A DNA stretch of 42,821 bases, taken from an uncultured Lachnospiraceae bacterium (GTDB lineage Bacteria; Bacillota; Clostridia; Lachnospirales; Lachnospiraceae). The stretch is taken from positions 1 through 42,821 of the forward strand of contig CACWQE010000021.1 in NCBI GenBank assembly GCA_902762905.1, read 5' to 3'. This document shows positions 1 to 8,917 of this stretch, piece by piece. Position numbers and translations under genes: made by a program. The notes under the pieces were generated by a model that worked only from the letters and a program-made list of their open reading frames with translations, was not told the origin of the DNA and made no database searches. How positions within the stretch are numbered: position 1 is the stretch's first letter; every line of letters begins with the position of its first letter.

Positions 1-166
1 CCATAGCCTCTTTTATTGTGAGTTAGCATATTATAAGGAGCATTAGTGTCTGTTGCGTGCGAGCCCGTAATGCAAATGTGCCTGCTGCAATATGACACCG
101 CCCAAAGCCGGGTTCATAACCCTCAACATGCGCGTCCGTTCCCTTACACTGTGCAAGAGGAGAATT
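1..166. other. Gene-free structured end region
   Basis: No convincing coding frame is seen. The stretch is richer in G and C than the nearby intergenic DNA and contains inverted repeats: GTGTCTGTTGC (46-56) pairs with GCAATATGACAC (87-98) with a single bulge, and GGGTTCATAACCC is a small hairpin at 110-123. Read on the minus strand it directly follows the buk stop codon. Two short blocks, ACAGTGTAAGG (142-152, minus) and ACGGACGC (132-139, minus), recur in nearly the same form downstream of the last gene of the window. It may be a dispersed repeat or a structured 3' end; which one is not known. Confidence 0.5.
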
Positions 167-1234
167 TTAGTAGGTCTGAGCTTCCTCTTCTCCATTCATA
201 ACACGAAGTGCGCCCTGTGCAAGTGCAAGTAATTCATCCTCTCCAGGATATACAGTAAATGGAGCGATGAAACCTAACTTCTTTTTGAGTTCATCAATCG
301 TGAATGCATTATATGCAATACCACCTGTGCAGATGATCTGATCTACTTTACCGTCTAATACGGCTGCCATAGCACCAGCATCCTTTGCAATCTGGTAATG
401 GAATGCATCAATCAGATCAGAAGCGTCCTGACGACCTTCGGCTTTCATCTTCATAAGATCACGCATATCGTTGCTTCCAATATATCCGTTGAAACCGCCG
501 TTACCGCAGATCTTCTTGTAGATCTCTTTCTCTGTGTATTTGCCTGAGAAGCAAAGCTTGATTAAGTCACCAACAGGAACCGTACCGGCACGCTCTGGAG
601 AGAATGCACCCTCACCATCTAAGATGTTGTTGACATCAATTACTTTACCGTTCTTATGAGCACCAACGGATACACCGCCACCCATATGAATCACGATCAG
701 GCTTAATTCATTGTAAGATTTGCCAATCTCTTTTGCGTAACGCTTTGCAACTGCTTTCTGATTCAAAGCGTGGAAGATACTTCTTCTTGGAAGCTCTGGC
801 ATACCAGAATATCTGGCAACAGGAGCAAGCTCGTCAACAACAACAGGGTCAACGATATAAGATGGAACCCCAACCTGGTCACCGATCTCTCTTGCAAGAA
901 TACCACCAAGGTTAGAAGCGTGCTGTCCCTGAACACCAATCTTGAGATCATTTAATAAGTCATCTGTTACGGCGTATGTACCACCTGGAATTGGCTTTAA
1001 TAATCCACCGCGTCCAACAACAACATCTAATGTGTTGATATCAAAATTCTTCTCCTTCAATACGTTAAGAATCACTTCTTTACGGAAATCCTTCTGGTCA
1101 ATGATAGAAGCGTACTTTGCAATCTCTTCGGTAGAATGTCTTAAAGTCTCTTCAAAAAGTTGTTTCTCGTCCTCATACACACCAATCTTGGTAGAAGTAG
1201 AACCTGGGTTGATGATTAAAATAGTATAAGCCAT
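167..1234 (-). CDS. buk: Butyrate kinase
   Basis: Cytoplasmic acetokinase-family enzyme of 355 residues, the usual length for Buk. It transfers the phosphate of butyryl phosphate to ADP, giving butyrate and ATP, the energy-yielding last step of one butyrate pathway. The N-terminal INPGSTSTK phosphate-binding segment, the VGRGG motif near residue 74, HMGGG near 183 and the ICTGGIAYN segment near 305 fit the ASKHA fold of the family. The start is supported by AGGAGG eight bases upstream on the minus strand. It lies 90 bases downstream of ptb, the classical order, and the gap holds a hairpin (1274-1305). A branched-chain acyl kinase role is possible because family members share substrates. Confidence 0.95.
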   Translation of the reverse strand: MAYTILIINPGSTSTKIGVYEDEKQLFEETLRHSTEEIAKYASIIDQKDFRKEVILNVLKEKNFDINTLDVVVGRGGLLKPIPGGTYAVTDDLLNDLKIGVQGQHASNLGGILAREIGDQVGVPSYIVDPVVVDELAPVARYSGMPELPRRSIFHALNQKAVAKRYAKEIGKSYNELSLIVIHMGGGVSVGAHKNGKVIDVNNILDGEGAFSPERAGTVPVGDLIKLCFSGKYTEKEIYKKICGNGGFNGYIGSNDMRDLMKMKAEGRQDASDLIDAFHYQIAKDAGAMAAVLDGKVDQIICTGGIAYNAFTIDELKKKLGFIAPFTVYPGEDELLALAQGALRVMNGEEEAQTY

Positions 1235-1273
1235 CTGTTAAATCCTCCTAATTTGTATAAATCATTTTATAAG

Positions 1274-1305
1274 AATACAGGCAATCCCGGAGGACTACCT
1301 GTATT
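1274..1305 (-). promoter_or_regulatory. Hairpin between ptb and buk
   Basis: AATACAGG (1274-1281) and CCTGTATT (1298-1305) can form an 8-bp stem with a 16-base loop in the ptb-buk mRNA. No T-run follows it on the minus strand, so it looks more like a processing or stability element than a full terminator. Confidence 0.4.
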
Positions 1306-1324
1306 AAATGCGATGTTATAATTA

Positions 1325-2239
1325 TTATTTGTTCATTGCCTCTGCAACAACAGCACCAACGGCAATAGAATTAACCTTTGTCTCGAAATCATCAGAACGG
1401 GATGTAAGGATAACCGGAGCCTTGGTTCCAGTTAAAATGTTACCGTTAACAACCTTAGCATTGTGAACAAGTGCCTTGTATGTGATGTTACCAGCGTGAA
1501 TATCTGGGAATAATAATACATCGGCATCACCAACGATCTTACGGTCAGTTGCACCCTTATGCTTAGCAGCTTCTGGATCAATGGCAAGGTCATAAGAAAG
1601 AGGACCATCTACGATACATCCTGTAATCTTACCTTCTTCATTCATCTTAGTAAGCTCTGCAGCATCTACAGTAACAGGCATCTTAGGGTTAACAACCTCA
1701 ACGGCAGCGATAGGAGCAACCTTAGGACACTCAATACCACAAGCATGAGCAACCTCTACTGTGTTGCGGATGATGTTTGCCTTAGTCTCTAAGTCTGGAT
1801 ATGGGATAAATGCAACATCACTTAAGAATAATAATCCGTCATGTCCTTCAATATCAAAGATACATACATGAGAAAGTGTCTTATCTGTACGAAGACCAAC
1901 CTCTTTATCCAATACACTCTTTAAGAAAGACTTGGTATCAATCAATCCCTTCATATACATATCAGCTTTGCCGTCATGTACCATCTTAACAGCTGTTAAA
2001 GCGGCTTCATATGGCTCTTCTACATTAACGATCTCATAATCAGAGAGATCCATGTTGATAGAAGCGGCAACTTCTTTGATCTTAGCCTTATCTCCGACAA
2101 GGATTGCGTTAGCAATACCACGTTTCTTAGCTTCTGCGACAGCCTCAAGTACGGCATCATCCTGTGCAACTGCTACAGCGACGGTCTTAGTGCTGCAAGC
2201 AGATACTTTTGCAAGTAAATCATCAAATGTTTTTGTCAT
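1325..2239 (-). CDS. ptb: Phosphate butyryltransferase
   Basis: Cytoplasmic phosphate acyltransferase that converts butyryl-CoA and phosphate to butyryl phosphate and free CoA, feeding the kinase encoded next. With the start at MTKTFDDLL the protein is 304 residues, the normal Ptb length. This start is preferred over the longer frame opening at 2284 because GAGGTG lies just upstream of the ATG at 2239. PTA/PTB family features include the AVAEAKKRGI stretch near residue 35, YMKGLIDT near 96, the FLSDVAFIPYPDL stretch near 140 and a C-terminal GTKAPVILTSRSD close to the CoA/phosphate site. It is the first gene of the operon, with its own promoter at 2310-2338. Confidence 0.95.
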   Translation of the reverse strand: MTKTFDDLLAKVSACSTKTVAVAVAQDDAVLEAVAEAKKRGIANAILVGDKAKIKEVAASINMDLSDYEIVNVEEPYEAALTAVKMVHDGKADMYMKGLIDTKSFLKSVLDKEVGLRTDKTLSHVCIFDIEGHDGLLFLSDVAFIPYPDLETKANIIRNTVEVAHACGIECPKVAPIAAVEVVNPKMPVTVDAAELTKMNEEGKITGCIVDGPLSYDLAIDPEAAKHKGATDRKIVGDADVLLFPDIHAGNITYKALVHNAKVVNGNILTGTKAPVILTSRSDDFETKVNSIAVGAVVAEAMNK

Positions 2240-2309
2240 CTTCGTACACCTCATTTTATTATTTTTCGTTGTGTTAGGAATCATTTCCTAATATATACAA
2301 TCAATAAAT

Positions 2310-2338
2310 ATAGTATCACTTGAAGACATTTTGGTCAA
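2310..2338 (-). promoter_or_regulatory. Promoter of ptb-buk
   Basis: On the minus strand TTGACC (2338-2333) is followed after 17 bases by TACTAT (2315-2310), a good sigma-A type promoter. The expected transcript would have a leader of roughly 65 bases before the ptb start. Confidence 0.65.
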
Positions 2339-2665
2339 GATGATAACCATGAGAATCATGAAGCAAAATGAAAGCATACGTGAATCCGTTTCAATATACA
2401 TATGTTTTTTGCAACAGGGGGATAAAGAAAGTGGAAAAAATAGGGACAACCCCAAGATGTGGTAGGTGAAGGCTGCTTGTGTGAGTAGGTTTTGTGAGAT
2501 TGAATGGAAATTTACTTTTCATTTCAATATAATTATGCTATACTTACGCTAAATAGTGCGTTCTTGTATACTTTTGAATGGTATATCCATATTGTACTAT
2601 TAATAAAATGACAACAGATAACGATATAATAGTATAGACAGTTTTTATATGTAGAGGTGATTGGG
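2339..2665. other. Intergenic region before the large surface protein
   Basis: There is no gene here. The region separates the divergent ptb and surface-protein genes. It contains AT-rich promoter-like DNA (see 2516-2544), a small palindrome ATGG-TATAT-CCAT at 2578-2590 and a second TATAAT at 2625-2630 that has no convincing -35 box. No terminator or riboswitch was recognised. Confidence 0.5.
2516..2544 (+). promoter_or_regulatory. Possible promoter of the surface protein gene
   Basis: TTTTCA (2516-2521), a 17-base spacer and TGC-TATACT (2536-2544) form an extended -10 promoter candidate. The -35 box is weak. It would give a leader of about 115 bases. Confidence 0.4.
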
Positions 2666-5600
2666 ATGAACACAAAGAACAGATTGATTAATCGATTATT
2701 AAAGGTTGCGAAGAAGCATAAGGTACTAACCTATCCGGTATTGGCGTTGGTTGCAGTGATCAGTGTCTTCAGTTATTTCTTTTCGTGGACGAACGGAGCG
2801 GGCAAGAGAATTGTTGCAGTCGTTATGGTTATGGTGCTGTTGGTATCCCAGTCATATTTTTTGACATCATCGGCAAATGAGCTGGTGGATGATGCAGATG
2901 CGGCATTGGTACAACAGGAGTTGCAACAACAAGATACCAAGGACAAGCAGGAGTTAGTTACAAGTGAGGATGCAAAAGAAGAGAAGACAACACAGGCTGA
3001 CAATGTGAAGCAGAATGTATCCTCGAACGAGACAACTTCTTCTGAACAGAATGTAAGTACAGAGGATGCAAAAGCAGAAATGGATGGAACAACAGGGAAT
3101 ACAGAGGTAGGAACGGATGAGACAATAGGGGATACTTCTGCTACAGAGGATAATGGTACAGAAAATAATACAGCATCTTCTAATGATATAACAGTAGAAG
3201 ATGGTAAAGATACTGCGAATTATGCAGCAGATGGACAAGATGTGGTGGCAACTGCTGAAAAGAAGAAGATTCAGTTTTTCTTCCGCTTGGAGTCATGGCG
3301 TTATATCTCTGGTGATGTTGAGTCTAATGAAGTCTTGGATAAGAGCTGGGGTGATTCTAAGTATAGCTATAATTTGGAAAATAATAGCTTGGGATTAGGT
3401 ATTGAGGCATTGAAATCTAAGGCATTAGGAGATGCGGAAGCCAATTATACAGACAATGGTTGTTTTGATATTATACAGAAGTTTTATTTAGATGCTGCAT
3501 GTACACAAGAGGTTACGGATTTTTCGAATCTGCATATGAATAGTGATGACGGCATTATTATATATGTAAAGAGAGAATTGAATCGATACAGACTTGTATT
3601 ACCTACAAGTTATGATGAACAGCAAATTACTTTTGATGCATCAGTCAGCAGTGGACTAACAACCAGTTCGGATGGCAATATCTATTATGTGAATATTTCT
3701 AAGGATACAGGAACTGCAGATTTCACATTAGCTGGACTCAAATGTAATGGATATCAGTTAACAGGAGCGTCTGTTGATAGTGGTTCGGCTGATGTGGTAG
3801 AGGGTGATGGTACCTCCTTACATGTATCATTAAATAAAAGTTCGGCGACATCAAGAACTATTACCCCAACCTGGGAAGGCAAGACATTCAGCATTGAATA
3901 TATGAAGAAAGAACTGAATGAAAGTGATAATGCCGTAGCACAATGGCAGATGGATCTGGTATATGGTAAGGAAGGACAGAATTTGTTATATGACGATAAT
4001 GTCGGAATTGAAAGAAAACCAGGATATCAGTTTACAAAGTGGCAATTTGCAGATGGAACAAAGATTGATGCAGGTGCTTCCATTTATACATATCGAGAGA
4101 AGTTGTATAATAGTGGTACAATGGTGCAATTATATCCGGTAATGGAATATGTAGACTTTTCAATTGAAAATGCTCCGGAGAATGGTCTGATCAGCTATCA
4201 ATATAAGACAGAAGCACATCAGGTTTTATTGAAAGCCAAGTATAATTCAGATAAAGTGACAGCAGGAACTTTTGAATATACAATTAATAGTGGTGATTCT
4301 GAGCTGGCAGCAAAGGGGATTAATGTGACAGCATCTGAGAATGGAATATCACTTACTACAGATTCGAATGGGCCAACTTCTGTAACAGGCAGTAATCCAA
4401 TTAAGTTGATATTTACAGTGAAAGATGCAAATGATTCTAACAAGAGCAAACAATTCGAGTATACGATCAGCATTGAACCCAAAGTGTTAACGCTATCTGT
4501 TCCAGATGATCAGAAGACGAAGATCTATGATGGAACGACTGCGGTTCCAGATAAATTTCCAACGAATATCAATACTGTTGGAGAAGATGGTAAGCAGACT
4601 GCAATCACTGTCAGTTATACGGGAACACCGGTATATAACTCCAAGGATGTAGCTTTAGCAGATACGATTACCATTTCGGATACAGTTACTTTGAATGTTG
4701 GAAGTGGAGACAGCGCAGATAATTATAAGTTATCCGGTTATACGATATCCGGTTGTAAGATTACGCAGAGGTGGGTATATCTGAAGACGATCAGTTCTGT
4801 GAAGTCTGTTCTTTCCGGCATGAAGACACCGTTTGATGCATTTGATGTAGTAGAGGATTCGGCAGCAAATAGTCAGGGAACGATGGGATTGGCTGCAGGA
4901 GATACCATTTCTGACTTAGGAGAGATTCAATATACAACGACCAGACCGGAGGATGATCTGATAAAGGCTGATACATATTCGATCAGTGCCAAGACAACAG
5001 CCGATTCGAACTATTTGATCCAAATGAGAGATAACGCGGATGCGAAAGGAACCTTTGATGTTATTCAGGAAAATCCAATCCTGGATAAGAATTATTTTAT
5101 TCAAGCTCAGAGAGGAGAGGATGACTGGTATACAGGTGCTGATGGTAAGGTAGTGGCAAAAGCAGACTCGGCATATGATACAGTATGGCTTTCAGAAGAT
5201 GGTACGAATTTTGTAAGCGGCGGTGTACTGAAAGAGGAGTATAGCGGTAATCCGAATCTTAAGATTTATCTGACTAATAGCCAGACCGGAGCAATCACTT
5301 CCGTTGGCTCATTTAACATTAAATATGATATTACAAAACCTCAATATGTAGGATATACAGTGGATGAGCTGGAATACTCCAGTGATACTCTTCCGTCCCT
5401 TACAGGAAAAGCCTTGTACTTCCCTGGAATGGGTGGGGCATTTGATTTTGGTACATATGTGAATTCAACAGTGACGATTCAGGTTCAATACGAAAGCGAT
5501 ACTTCAGGTTTGAATGAATTACAGTATGGACTATTTGGAGAAGAAGTTGGAACAAGAACTACCCAATTCAATACAACAAACGGAATCGCAACGATCAAGG

Positions 5601-8335
5601 TATTGAAAGATTCCATTAAAGACGCAGATTCTAAAGTAGGAGTTATTCGCTGTCGTGCAGTTGACCGGGCAGGTAATGTAAGCGATACCATTGTATTGAA
5701 ACCAACCAAAGATTCCAGCGATTCTTATGAATGGAGTGTTGAGACGGTAGGACCAAGCATGGAGCCTTTAACCATCTACTCAGGAGTCGATAAGAATGTA
5801 TTAGTAATCGATCAGTCTGGTAAGTCTGACAAAGATATGGCTTATTACAATCATTGTCAGGGGCGATTGGTTGTTACGGATACGGTATCTGGTATTAACA
5901 GTATTACCTGGCATATCAATGGAACAGAGGAAGAAGAGACAGTAGGTGATCTTTCTAAGAAGGTTACATCCAAGACATTTACCAAAGATCTGACTGCTGC
6001 CAATACAGATGATCCATATACCGTATATGCAACAGTAAGAGATAATGCTGGTAATGAGGTTGATACGAACCCAGTGACATTTAAGTTGGATGATATTGCA
6101 CCGGAGCTGGTAGTAGATTATGATGAACACGTGTGGAGCAAGGAAACTACGATTTCCTTTACAACATCAGATGATCTGAGCGGAATCTATTATGCCCGGG
6201 TTACGGATGCAGATGGTAAAACAATAGATTGTGATCTTGGCAGTCCAATAGATGGAGTATATAAGGCTAGTTTCCAGGCAATAAAGAAGGGACAGTATTC
6301 AATAGAAGTTTCGGATAAAGCCGGTAATATTACTTCATGGACGAAGAACATTACAATGATATCAAAAGAGATTCCAGAATGTCCGACAGTTTCCTTTGAG
6401 CCAGAAGAGGCGGATGGTGAGAATGGCTGGTATATTGCAAAGCCAACAGCAGTGTTGCATACGGTATTGAATACAACAGATGGCACACCGGTTGAAAGTG
6501 AGTATTCTATCTGGAAAGATGGAGAGACTTCATATAACAGGACACCAATTGCAAAAGAAGATGAGAATGTTGTAATGGAAGACGATGGATATTTCCATAT
6601 TCAGGTATGGAGTGAGAGCGCTTCCGGTGTTACTTGCGCGGATGCGGATAGTCATATTACGGATGTGAAAGTGGATACGACAGCACCAGACATTTCTTTT
6701 ACAACTGAAAAAGGCAGTGGTTCGAATATTATCGTGAAATTTGATGTGACAGATAAAGGAAGTGGTGTAGACAAAGATTCTATTAAGATTTTGCATGGAA
6801 GTCAAAGCATTACTGCATCGGTGGAAGAGACAGAAGATGGTTATGCAGGAAGTTTTGAAATTACAGAGACTGGTAACTATTCGATTCAGGCATCCGATCT
6901 GGCAGGTAATGTAGCAGATGAGGCTGCATTTACACCAATGAGTATGAAGATTAAGGCAATTACGAATATTACAGATTCGACGGCAACAGTAGGTGCATCT
7001 ATATATAAGGGTACATTTGATATATCTTCCGCATCCATTTCGTATCGTAAATTGGCAGATGATACATATACAGAGACAGATGCGGTTATGAATCAGGATA
7101 CAAAAGGTAATATATCTTTGTCGGCAATATTGAGTGGATTGACGAGTGCAACCAATTATGTATACAAGGTAACTGCCGTTTCTGAAGCAGGAGAGGTGTT
7201 AGAGTATGAGGGTCATTTCCAGACATTGGCATCGAATCTAAAAGATGGTATATCAGTTATAGGTACAGCACGTTATACGACAGAGAAAGAAGGAACCATT
7301 ACAGTAGGTCTTTATTTGGGATATAGCTGTATCATGGCAAAAGAGATTGAAGCAGGTTCTGAATTTGTATTTGAGCATGTGCCGGATGGCAATTATAATG
7401 TTGTTGCTACGGACGGTGTATATTCTAAGAGTATTCGCGTATCCGTTCAGGATGGTATGATCGAATATCCGACACAGTACATAGATCTTGTTTTATCAGG
7501 AAAGAATACTAGTATCTATGTTACGACACCGGATACACCGAATATTTCAGCGGATAATATGGATTCTATCTTTACAGATGATTTAATCAACTTTACAGAA
7601 GATGATAAAGCATTGATTGATGCAGGTGGAACGGTAGAGTTTCAGTTGTGTGCGACGCTGATGACAGTATCGAATGTATCAGCTGGCGAGATATCCGCCA
7701 TGTATGCTGTAACAGACAAGAATAAGATTGTTGGAGCATATTTAGATCTGACTTTATATAAGATTGTGACGGAAGCAGATGGAACAACGCAGAAGAAGAG
7801 AGTTACCGATCTGGCAAATGGAGCGAATATTTCGATTACGATTCCGTTAGGAGAATTAGCAGGTAAACCGGATCTGGAAGTGATTCGGATTCATAATGAT
7901 GGTGAGAATTTCATCGGAGCATCTTTGTCCGATCAGGATAATAATGTGAATACGTATACAATCATTACTAATCAGTTCTCAACATATGCAGTGCTGTATG
8001 GCACGGGTGTAGAACCTACGACAGAGGCGACGACACAACAGACAACACAGAAAGTTGATAACAATGCAACGAATAAACCGGGTGTTTCAAACAATACAAC
8101 AAGTGTAACGACGACAACGGAACAGAAGGCGGATCAGGCAAAGAAGAATGGAAAGAAGAACATCAAAGATAATGATAAGAAGCCACAGGCTTCTAACACA
8201 TCTTCAATCGGTTCGCTTAGAAGTTCCGGTACAGCAAAGACAGGAGATGCAACTTCGATTGCATTATTGTTTGGACTTATGATTGTAGCATTCGGTTGTG
8301 CAGGCATTCTTCGCAGACAATTAAAGCAAAAATAA
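2666..8335 (+). CDS. Giant multidomain cell-surface protein with sortase-like tail
   Basis: Predicted wall- or membrane-anchored extracellular protein of 1,889 residues. The ATG at 2666 is chosen over a GTG at 2657 because that GTG is part of the AGAGGTG binding site. Two hydrophobic segments (about 21-40 and 48-69) precede an acidic, Ser/Thr-rich linker to about residue 200. A beta-rich region follows, then a YDG-like domain (about 607-702, with KIYDGTTAV), several Ig-like domains opening with D-x-T-x-P or D-x-I-A-P and holding the D-K-A/R-A-G-N signature (about 885-1425), and an FN3-like domain (about 1430-1520). The tail is a Thr/Asn/Lys-rich stalk, TAKTGD at 1856, a hydrophobic helix and RRQLKQK. 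This is an LPXTG-type layout with Ala where Pro is usual. The ligand is unknown; adhesion is the likely role by analogy. Confidence 0.75.
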   Translation: MNTKNRLINRLLKVAKKHKVLTYPVLALVAVISVFSYFFSWTNGAGKRIVAVVMVMVLLVSQSYFLTSSANELVDDADAALVQQELQQQDTKDKQELVTSEDAKEEKTTQADNVKQNVSSNETTSSEQNVSTEDAKAEMDGTTGNTEVGTDETIGDTSATEDNGTENNTASSNDITVEDGKDTANYAADGQDVVATAEKKKIQFFFRLESWRYISGDVESNEVLDKSWGDSKYSYNLENNSLGLGIEALKSKALGDAEANYTDNGCFDIIQKFYLDAACTQEVTDFSNLHMNSDDGIIIYVKRELNRYRLVLPTSYDEQQITFDASVSSGLTTSSDGNIYYVNISKDTGTADFTLAGLKCNGYQLTGASVDSGSADVVEGDGTSLHVSLNKSSATSRTITPTWEGKTFSIEYMKKELNESDNAVAQWQMDLVYGKEGQNLLYDDNVGIERKPGYQFTKWQFADGTKIDAGASIYTYREKLYNSGTMVQLYPVMEYVDFSIENAPENGLISYQYKTEAHQVLLKAKYNSDKVTAGTFEYTINSGDSELAAKGINVTASENGISLTTDSNGPTSVTGSNPIKLIFTVKDANDSNKSKQFEYTISIEPKVLTLSVPDDQKTKIYDGTTAVPDKFPTNINTVGEDGKQTAITVSYTGTPVYNSKDVALADTITISDTVTLNVGSGDSADNYKLSGYTISGCKITQRWVYLKTISSVKSVLSGMKTPFDAFDVVEDSAANSQGTMGLAAGDTISDLGEIQYTTTRPEDDLIKADTYSISAKTTADSNYLIQMRDNADAKGTFDVIQENPILDKNYFIQAQRGEDDWYTGADGKVVAKADSAYDTVWLSEDGTNFVSGGVLKEEYSGNPNLKIYLTNSQTGAITSVGSFNIKYDITKPQYVGYTVDELEYSSDTLPSLTGKALYFPGMGGAFDFGTYVNSTVTIQVQYESDTSGLNELQYGLFGEEVGTRTTQFNTTNGIATIKVLKDSIKDADSKVGVIRCRAVDRAGNVSDTIVLKPTKDSSDSYEWSVETVGPSMEPLTIYSGVDKNVLVIDQSGKSDKDMAYYNHCQGRLVVTDTVSGINSITWHINGTEEEETVGDLSKKVTSKTFTKDLTAANTDDPYTVYATVRDNAGNEVDTNPVTFKLDDIAPELVVDYDEHVWSKETTISFTTSDDLSGIYYARVTDADGKTIDCDLGSPIDGVYKASFQAIKKGQYSIEVSDKAGNITSWTKNITMISKEIPECPTVSFEPEEADGENGWYIAKPTAVLHTVLNTTDGTPVESEYSIWKDGETSYNRTPIAKEDENVVMEDDGYFHIQVWSESASGVTCADADSHITDVKVDTTAPDISFTTEKGSGSNIIVKFDVTDKGSGVDKDSIKILHGSQSITASVEETEDGYAGSFEITETGNYSIQASDLAGNVADEAAFTPMSMKIKAITNITDSTATVGASIYKGTFDISSASISYRKLADDTYTETDAVMNQDTKGNISLSAILSGLTSATNYVYKVTAVSEAGEVLEYEGHFQTLASNLKDGISVIGTARYTTEKEGTITVGLYLGYSCIMAKEIEAGSEFVFEHVPDGNYNVVATDGVYSKSIRVSVQDGMIEYPTQYIDLVLSGKNTSIYVTTPDTPNISADNMDSIFTDDLINFTEDDKALIDAGGTVEFQLCATLMTVSNVSAGEISAMYAVTDKNKIVGAYLDLTLYKIVTEADGTTQKKRVTDLANGANISITIPLGELAGKPDLEVIRIHNDGENFIGASLSDQDNNVNTYTIITNQFSTYAVLYGTGVEPTTEATTQQTTQKVDNNATNKPGVSNNTTSVTTTTEQKADQAKKNGKKNIKDNDKKPQASNTSSIGSLRSSGTAKTGDATSIALLFGLMIVAFGCAGILRRQLKQK

Positions 8336-8365
8336 TATTTTACATTTATTACCTTAATAAAACAT

Positions 8366-8431
8366 AGTTCCCTGCAAATACTATACTCAAGACATCAAGA
8401 TGTCTTAAATATTATAGATTTGGAGGGAACT
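8366..8431 (+). promoter_or_regulatory. Long hairpin covering the spore-protein ribosome binding site
   Basis: AGTTCCCTGCAAAT (8366-8379) pairs with ATTTGGAGGGAACT (8418-8431) at 13 of 14 positions. CTATA (8381-8385) then pairs with TATAG (8413-8417), and AAGACAT (8389-8395) with ATGTCTT (8400-8406) around a CAAG loop. The GGAGGG ribosome binding site (8422-8427) is wholly inside the stem. No T-run follows, so it is not a standard terminator. Confidence 0.65.
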
Positions 8432-8434
8432 ATT

Positions 8435-8626
8435 ATGTCAAGTAATAATTCTAGCAAGAAGTCAGATGCAATGAACAGATTCAAAATGGAGTGTGCTTCA
8501 GAAGTAGGCGTTTCTTTAAAGAACGGTTACAACGGAGATTTAACTTCTAGAGAGAATGGTTCTGTTGGTGGACAGATGACTAAGAAGTTGGTAGAGGCTC
8601 AGATGAACCAGATCGCTGGTAAGTAA
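8435..8626 (+). CDS. Small acid-soluble spore protein, alpha/beta type
   Basis: A 63-residue DNA-binding protein of the alpha/beta SASP family, which coats forespore DNA and protects it from UV and chemical damage. Visible signatures are the KMECASEVGV helix with the EVGV turn (the GPR protease site region of the family), NGYNGDLTSRENGSVGG, and the MTKKLVEAQM helix. The ATG at 8435 is preferred over a TTG at 8420 because GGAGGG sits seven bases upstream. That binding site is buried in a long hairpin (8366-8431). No terminator separates it from the surface protein gene, so read-through is possible. A sigma-G promoter was not firmly identified. Its presence implies a sporulating lineage. Confidence 0.92.
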   Translation: MSSNNSSKKSDAMNRFKMECASEVGVSLKNGYNGDLTSRENGSVGGQMTKKLVEAQMNQIAGK

Positions 8627-8685
8627 TCGTTTCATACGATGCCAGATATCGATCGGTAATTCGTAGATAGCGGATGCCATATGGG

Positions 8686-8735
8686 AAGGTCATAATTTGT
8701 TTTTAATAAAAACAGATTATGGCCTTTCTTTTTTT
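8686..8735 (+). terminator. Rho-independent terminator after the spore protein gene
   Basis: AAGGTCATAATTTGTTTTT (8686-8704) pairs with AAAAACAGATTATGGCCTT (8708-8726) with few mismatches, followed by TCTTTTTTT. It ends transcripts from the SASP gene and probably also read-through from the surface protein gene. Confidence 0.85.
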
Positions 8736-8780
8736 GGGTAAAAGCAGTTCTACTACCAGGAAATAGGAAGTCTCTATCTG

Positions 8781-8810
8781 TTGACATTTCTATGTATCAC
8801 GTGCTATAAT
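8781..8810 (+). promoter_or_regulatory. Promoter of the tig-clpP-clpX-lon cluster
   Basis: Perfect TTGACA (8781-8786) and perfect TATAAT (8805-8810) with an 18-base spacer and an extended TG at 8802-8803. The leader of about 100 bases holds two small stable hairpins, CTGCC-ctga-GGCAG (8834-8847) and CATCTC-gaag-GAGATG (8857-8872), before AGGAGG at 8901. No CtsR or CIRCE operator was seen. Confidence 0.85.
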
Positions 8811-8917
8811 TGACTGATTAGTGCAGAGAAAGACTGCCCTGAGGCAGATAATGATACATCTCGAAGGAGATGCTGCAAAAGAATAAAAGATATATTTTTA
8901 AGGAGGAATTGTTAAAG

